Source of the DNA: Flavobacteriales bacterium
GTDB lineage: Bacteria; Bacteroidota; Bacteroidia; Flavobacteriales_G; Salibacteraceae
Length of the DNA: 64,000 nt
Direction of reading: 5' to 3'
NCBI GenBank assembly: GCA_018660685.1
Contig: JABJJW010000012.1
Span: 248,001-312,000, forward strand
The notes under the pieces are model-generated. The model had not been told where the DNA came from. It made no database searches and saw only the letters and a program-made list of their open reading frames with translations. Positions 59,565 through 64,000 of the stretch are shown piece by piece (position 1 is the stretch's first letter; the number at the start of each line of letters is the position of its first letter). A program made the translations under genes and the position numbers.

Positions 59565-61547
59565 ATGCAAAAGAAATTTTTGAACCTAATCGCAGCTACT
59601 CTTTTATCGCTCCTCGCGATTAGTTCATTTGCCCAAGAAGGAGAAGGCTCTGATGCCTCCGGTTCATTTAAGCGTAGCCTGTATGAGGCAGATTTGCTTT
59701 TCAATGACGGCAGCTACTTACGTGCTCTTGAGGTTTACGATAGCCTTTGGGACATCAGACCAAATCAAATCTATCTTCAATACATGACAGGTGTCTGTCA
59801 CATCTATAAATCTGATGGACGAGAAAAGGCCTTCGATATTTTAAAGGAGCTCAAAGGCGAACCAGGTTTCGATGAGGTTACTTTTTACATGGCCCGAGCG
59901 AAGCACCTCAATTACAATTTTCAAGAAGCCATCGATCTATACAATGAGTTTCTCGAAGTTGATAAACCTTCCGGTTCCAGAAGGATAAACACCTTACAAT
60001 TCATAGAAAATTGCAAGAATGGAATCGAGATCATGAGTCGAAGAATTGGCTTGAGTCTTGAAATGCTCGTTCCTCCAAGTAATGATCGCAACTCTCAATA
60101 CAGTCCTGTTCTCAGCCCTGATGGCATGAAGCTGTATTATACGAATCGTGGAGAGGATAGTAAGGGAGACATGATGGATGAAAAGTCCAAAAAAACAACC
60201 CTCGGCAAACACTACGAAGACATTTTTGTTGCTGAAAATATCGGCTCAGATGATGAAATTGTATTCAGTGAAGGAACGAGCCTAAGTGACAATATCAATC
60301 TGCCAGGAATTCATGAAGCTCCCTTAAGCCTTTCGTACAACAATCAAATGCTATTTGTATATGTCAGTGGAGCCAAGGCCAATGAAGATATCTACGTTAG
60401 CTACAATCAGAACGACACTGGCTGGACGGTACCAATAATCGTGAAGGGAATAAACACTCCACATTGGGAAGGTCACGCAATGCTGGGACCAGATAACAAA
60501 ACGCTTTTCTTCTCCTCAGATCGCCCTGGAGGATATGGTAAACGTGACTTGTACATGTCAACCATGAAACCTGACAGCACATATGAGAGAGCGGTTAATT
60601 TAGGACCAAAAATCAACACTCCATTTAACGAGGATGCTCCGTTCATATATACGGATGGAAAGTCATTGTACTTCGCATCAGAAGCACATGGTTCTATGGG
60701 TGGTTATGACATTTTCTATACGACCTACGACAGCGCATCCCAGACTTGGGACGACCAACAAAACCTAGGTTATCCAATCAACACTACTGATGATGATCGA
60801 TTCTACTACATCTCTGTGGATGGTGAATGGGGCTACTTCTCATCTGCTCGAGGTAGCGGTGAAAACCTCCATGATATATATCGCATAAAGCCAGGAACAT
60901 TTGAAAGGCTCAACTCTCTTGTCCTCCTTATAGGAACTATTTACATTGATGATGTTCCGAGTTCAGCCATAGCTAAAATAATGGCCGAACCAACCGGTGA
61001 TGTTCTTGCAACATTGGTTTCTGACAGCATCACAGGTGAATTCATCTACTCTTTATTACCGGGGCGAGAGTATAAAATCTCATTGCTCGCCGATGGATTT
61101 CCTCCAAAAATTGAATACGTAGAAGTTCCACCTATTAATCAAGGCGTGATGCGCATTGAACACAGATTTGACTTCTACACAAAAGGTTATCTAGCAGCGA
61201 ACGACACAAATGGAAATCTTCAAGATGAACTCAACAAGCTTGAGGTTGACTCCAGTGATCAAATGGGTGTGTGCCCTGTTGAACCAGAGCGCGAAGAACT
61301 TACTCCAGAAGAAATTGCTAGCGGTTGTGCTTTCAGAGTACAGGTGGGTGCCTACAGGAATCCAGGCAAATTCCGCTATGAATTCCTCAGGGAATTAGGA
61401 GAGGTTGAGATCAAAGGATATCCCGACGGAATTACTCGATATCTAATGGGTCAGAAGTTCACGAAGCGATCGGAGGCGGAAGTACTCAGACAGAAATGTG
61501 TGCTTGCAGGACAGTGGGACGCATGGATTACCGTTCGAAGAGAGTAA
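59565..61547 (+). CDS. PorE-like envelope protein: TPR, beta-propeller, carboxypeptidase-regulatory-like domain and SPOR-like C-terminus
   Basis: A 660-residue exported protein from the ATG at 59565 (MQKKFLNLIAATLLSLLAIS signal peptide, ending FAQ); an in-frame upstream ATG at 59520 adds 15 unlike residues. Domains: TPR helices about 30-155; WD40-like PD40 repeats about 170-420 with the blocks YSPVLSPDGMKLYYTNRGED, LFFSSDRPGGYGKRDLYMS, LYFASEAHGSMGGYDIFYTT and WGYFSSARGSGENLHDIY; a beta domain about 425-530 that resembles the carboxypeptidase regulatory module (GTIYIDDVPSSAIAKIMAEP); and a C-terminal 75 residues, CAFRVQVGAYRNPGKFRYEF ... DAWITVRRE, resembling a SPOR domain. This order is that of PorE, a type IX secretion anchor, where the last domain is OmpA-like. 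Confidence 0.82.
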   Translation: MQKKFLNLIAATLLSLLAISSFAQEGEGSDASGSFKRSLYEADLLFNDGSYLRALEVYDSLWDIRPNQIYLQYMTGVCHIYKSDGREKAFDILKELKGEPGFDEVTFYMARAKHLNYNFQEAIDLYNEFLEVDKPSGSRRINTLQFIENCKNGIEIMSRRIGLSLEMLVPPSNDRNSQYSPVLSPDGMKLYYTNRGEDSKGDMMDEKSKKTTLGKHYEDIFVAENIGSDDEIVFSEGTSLSDNINLPGIHEAPLSLSYNNQMLFVYVSGAKANEDIYVSYNQNDTGWTVPIIVKGINTPHWEGHAMLGPDNKTLFFSSDRPGGYGKRDLYMSTMKPDSTYERAVNLGPKINTPFNEDAPFIYTDGKSLYFASEAHGSMGGYDIFYTTYDSASQTWDDQQNLGYPINTTDDDRFYYISVDGEWGYFSSARGSGENLHDIYRIKPGTFERLNSLVLLIGTIYIDDVPSSAIAKIMAEPTGDVLATLVSDSITGEFIYSLLPGREYKISLLADGFPPKIEYVEVPPINQGVMRIEHRFDFYTKGYLAANDTNGNLQDELNKLEVDSSDQMGVCPVEPEREELTPEEIASGCAFRVQVGAYRNPGKFRYEFLRELGEVEIKGYPDGITRYLMGQKFTKRSEAEVLRQKCVLAGQWDAWITVRRE

Positions 61548-61550
61548 CTC

Positions 61551-61946
61551 TTAAACGTCCATTTCATCAAGGATTTCTTGCAGATTTGAAAGAAGTATCG
61601 GCTTAGACATGTAGGCCTTCACAAATGCGCTTTCTTCAGAACGCTCTTTATCTTCTCTCAAAGAAGAGGAAGTCACAATGACCACATCTATATGATCGGT
61701 TTTCGAAGATGGGAATTTCGCCAACTCATCTAAGAATTCGTGGCCATTCATTTCCGGCATGTTCAAATCCAGTAGAACAAGAAGCTTGTCGCCAGAGTAA
61801 TTTCCAGAATCAACAAACTCTAGAATTTCCTTACCGGTTTGGAATTCCTTCTTCGGAAGTTGAGGTAATAGCCGTGCCAGTATCCGATCGCATATAAAAC
61901 GGTCGAATTTATTATCATCCACTATGGCACAGTCCTTCCAACTCAT
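61551..61946 (-). CDS. Single-domain response regulator (CheY-like)
   Basis: A 131-residue receiver domain without output domain. Acidic pair at VDDNKFDRF (Asp10, Asp11), phosphoacceptor Asp60 in LVLLDLNMPEMNG, the Ser/Thr switch in VIVTSSS and Lys115 in YMSKPI. It may relay to another kinase or serve a hybrid phosphorelay; no kinase gene is adjacent. It is convergent with the PorE-like gene, with 3 bp between their stops. Confidence 0.93.
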   Translation of the reverse strand: MSWKDCAIVDDNKFDRFICDRILARLLPQLPKKEFQTGKEILEFVDSGNYSGDKLLVLLDLNMPEMNGHEFLDELAKFPSSKTDHIDVVIVTSSSLREDKERSEESAFVKAYMSKPILLSNLQEILDEMDV

Positions 61947-61985
61947 GACAGCCGCGAAATAAGGCGCATATCCCTTAGATATATA

Positions 61986-63761
61986 CTAGAGGGCAAATTT
62001 GTTTTCATCAATCAATCGTTGAGCAATTCGTCTTCTCATTTCCGTTGGATTAATGGTCTCTGTTTTTGTGAACCGTTTAATTCCCATCAACATCATTCTG
62101 AGTTCATCTCCCTCTCCAAACGCCAGCACCGCTTCCTTGGCGCATTTACCAATTCGGCCTGAAGCATCATGGATGAACAGTTTAGCCATCGCTCCATAGA
62201 CCTTTTGGTCATCTTCACCTAATGTGTTGATTCGCTTGTGTACCCTGAGAAGAAGCGATTCTGCAACATATGTATCAATTGCCATGTCGGCTATATTCAT
62301 CAGAATTTCCTGCTCTTTGGCAAGACCACCCATGAGTTTTTGGGTTGCTGCACCAGCAACCAGCAAAATGCTCTTCTTAAATTTTTCAACTTGAGCGTAT
62401 TCACGAGCAAACGGGGTGTCATCCAAATCGCCAAGATCCGGAATGCCCAACAGTTCATCCTGAACTGACTTTGCCGCGCCTAACAAGTCGAGCTCTCCCT
62501 TGAGCGCCTTCTTCAATATCATATCAACGGTTAGGATGCGATTGATCTCGTTGGTTCCTTCAAATATTCGATTGATGCGACTATCGCGATAGCCACGCTC
62601 GATGCGAGTCTCCGCTGAATACCCCATACCTCCGTGAATCTGCACTCCTTCATCCGCTACGTAATCAAGCACTTCAGAACCATAGACCTTCATCATCGCA
62701 CATTCAGCTGCATATTCTTCAATTCCTTTCAAGGTGGCTGCACCCTTATCCAAACCGCTTTCGTCAAGATCGTCGATACGATCCTGAATATTTTGACTGA
62801 TGCGATAAACAGCGCTCTCGAGAGCGTATGCTCGCAATCCCATTTCACCCAGCTTGTAACGAATCGCTCCATACTTCGAAATGGGACGGCCAAACTGATA
62901 TCTTTCGTTTGCGTACCGAACGCTGGCGTCAATATATTCTTTTGTGGATCCAAGCGTTGCAGCGGCGAGCTTTATTCGCCCCACATTCAAAATGTTCAGG
63001 GCAATTTTGAATCCATTTTCTCTTTGACTCAGTTGATTGTCCTTGGGAATTTTAACGTCATTAAAAAACACCTGTCGCGTTGATGATCCCTTGATTCCCA
63101 TTTTCTTTTCTTCAGGATTCAGAACAAGGCCGTCTGTACCTTTATCGACAATGAACGCGCTCAAAGTTTCGTCGTCATCAATCTTAGCAAACACCGTAAA
63201 AACATCAGCGAATCCTGCATTGGTAATCCACATTTTTTGACCGTTGAGCAACCAATTCTCGCCCTCAAGAACAGCTTTAGACTTTCCAGAATTTGCATCC
63301 GAACCCGCGCTAGGTTCTGTTAAGCAATAGCACCCTAACCATTCACCGGTAGCCAGCTTTGTTACGTATTTCATTTTTTGCTCTTCCGTTCCATAATAAA
63401 GAATTGGGAGCGTTCCGATTCCGGTATGAGCGCTGATCGCCACACTGAATGAATGGCCACCACCCATGGCTTCTGCAGCGAGAGTAGAAGCTTTGAAGTC
63501 CATTCCCATTCCGCCATATTCTTGAGGAACGGAGATTGCCAAAATGCCCAATTCTCCAGCCTTTTTCAAGAGTCGAGGCATCAATTCAGGATCTTCCATA
63601 TTATCGATTTCTTCAACTCTAGGGATGACTTCTTGTTCAAGAAAATCTCGACATGTCTGAACTATCATCCTTTCCTCTTCATTCCATTCTTCGGGAATAA
63701 ACACCTCTTCAGGTTTCGTTTGCCGAATAAGAAATTCTCCTCCTTTAATTGCTTTTGTCAT
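61986..63761 (-). CDS. Acyl-CoA dehydrogenase (very-long-chain type, 591 aa)
   Basis: FAD enzyme catalysing the first oxidation of fatty acid beta-oxidation. The N-terminal helical domain starts at FIPEEWNEEERMIVQTCRDF, the acyl-CoA/FAD region holds CYCLTEPSAGSDANSGKSKA and LNGQKMWITNAGFADVFTVF, and the catalytic Glu is in RINRIFEGTNEINRI near residue 414. The long C-terminal extension (about residues 440-591) resembles that of VLCAD/ACAD9-type enzymes. Its ATG at 63761 is 45 bp from the start of the divergent lipoprotein gene. Typical of Bacteroidota. Confidence 0.94.
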   Translation of the reverse strand: MTKAIKGGEFLIRQTKPEEVFIPEEWNEEERMIVQTCRDFLEQEVIPRVEEIDNMEDPELMPRLLKKAGELGILAISVPQEYGGMGMDFKASTLAAEAMGGGHSFSVAISAHTGIGTLPILYYGTEEQKMKYVTKLATGEWLGCYCLTEPSAGSDANSGKSKAVLEGENWLLNGQKMWITNAGFADVFTVFAKIDDDETLSAFIVDKGTDGLVLNPEEKKMGIKGSSTRQVFFNDVKIPKDNQLSQRENGFKIALNILNVGRIKLAAATLGSTKEYIDASVRYANERYQFGRPISKYGAIRYKLGEMGLRAYALESAVYRISQNIQDRIDDLDESGLDKGAATLKGIEEYAAECAMMKVYGSEVLDYVADEGVQIHGGMGYSAETRIERGYRDSRINRIFEGTNEINRILTVDMILKKALKGELDLLGAAKSVQDELLGIPDLGDLDDTPFAREYAQVEKFKKSILLVAGAATQKLMGGLAKEQEILMNIADMAIDTYVAESLLLRVHKRINTLGEDDQKVYGAMAKLFIHDASGRIGKCAKEAVLAFGEGDELRMMLMGIKRFTKTETINPTEMRRRIAQRLIDENKFAL

Positions 63762-63806
63762 CTTAATTCAGATTTGTGTTTTTTTGAACTCCCATAATTG
63801 GAAGAC

Positions 63807-64000
63807 ATGAAATATTCGATCTATCTATTTGCCGCCGTTCTCTTTCTTTCCTCATGTAAGGAAGAACCGGATCCAGTTGCTTGCATGACCAATGTGAATG
63901 CAGAGTACACCATATTTGATGAAGCCTCTTTTGAGAACTGCTCTCAAAATGCAGCAACCTATTTCTGGTCTGTTGAGGGTACCACAACCAGTCTGAGCCA
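63807..64000 (+). CDS. Lipoprotein with PKD-like beginning, cut by window edge
   Basis: Partial gene of 64 codons that runs off the right edge. The ATG at 63807 opens MKYSIYLFAAVLFLSSCKEE, a clear lipoprotein signal with lipobox FLSSC (Cys17). The start of the mature protein is polar and then reads FDEASFENCSQNAATYFWSV, the kind of segment seen in PKD/immunoglobulin-like domains. Only the signal and about 45 mature residues are visible, so the function cannot be stated. It diverges from the acyl-CoA dehydrogenase gene. Confidence 0.72.
   Translation, partial: MKYSIYLFAAVLFLSSCKEEPDPVACMTNVNAEYTIFDEASFENCSQNAATYFWSVEGTTTSLS

Noticed and set aside
62634-63083. 149-codon plus-strand ORF inside the acyl-CoA dehydrogenase gene
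   Set aside because: Antisense; low-complexity translation with no recognisable domain.

Overview
This 64 kb window is an ordinary, densely packed chromosomal segment of a Bacteroidota bacterium, most likely a marine Flavobacteriales member of the Cryomorphaceae/Schleiferiaceae type (the family is inference). The pointers are type IX secretion sorting domains (YPNP/FPNP, then a C-terminal 'kGxYxv' motif), a TonB-dependent receptor with a carboxypeptidase-like N-domain, a bacillithiol deacetylase (BshB1), MenA, an ORF6N-domain protein, PafA-like phosphatase, DUF4397, DUF4197 and DUF2520 proteins, several SPII lipoproteins, weak or absent Shine-Dalgarno sequences and moderate-to-low GC. There is no rRNA, CRISPR, insertion sequence or prophage. 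The only RNA gene seen is tRNA-His.

Layout. 1-11 kb: partial rarA, an alpha/beta hydrolase, a lipoprotein, an Sfp-type phosphopantetheinyl transferase, menA, truA, an MsbA-like ABC exporter, uvrA, an ECF sigma factor with a small partner ORF, and nth. 11-18 kb: a frameshifted secreted-protein gene, acyP, bcp-recA, a TPR lipoprotein, an ORF6N protein and a repeat-rich OmpL47-like secreted protein. 17-21 kb: the translation operon thrS-infC-rpmI-rplT, with infC apparently starting at a rare ATC codon. 20.7-25 kb: a second frameshifted secreted-protein gene, a K+-channel-like protein fused to an unusual 12-residue repeat solenoid, TerC, a Cys-rich lipoprotein and tRNA-His with a degenerate 3' copy downstream. 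25-32.5 kb: copA, glycosyltransferase 9 and flippase genes overlapping head-to-tail, then a T9SS-exported Asp-box protein. 32.5-40.4 kb: bshB1 diverging from a System I cytochrome c maturation cluster (ccmBCDEF with a Cys-type CcmE), followed by DUF2520, KdsC-like HAD, UbiA and maf genes overlapped through ATGA junctions. 40.4-44.8 kb: a two-component system preceded by GTTAA direct repeats, DUF493, and a TPR histidine kinase. 44.8-53.8 kb: DUF4397/T9SS protein, NlpC/P60 lipoprotein, TonB receptor, pyrG, PAP2, crcB, PafA-like phosphatase. 53.8-64 kb: DUF4197, the operon M16 peptidase / O-antigen-ligase-TPR / O-methyltransferase / threonine aldolase, a PorE-like protein with a SPOR-like C-terminus, a single-domain response regulator, acyl-CoA dehydrogenase and a partial lipoprotein.

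How the genes fit together: most are core metabolism or information processing. The envelope theme is strong: glycan polymer assembly (GT9, flippase, O-antigen ligase), T9SS cargo and a T9SS-anchor-like PorE relative, TonB uptake, NlpC/P60 wall hydrolase and respiratory cytochrome maturation. The features most worth a second look are the 12-residue-repeat channel protein, the PorE/SPOR variant, the ATC start of infC, the tRNA-His acceptor-stem mismatches with the adjacent 3' copy, two single-base frameshifts, and a nested inverted repeat at about 1.5 kb.
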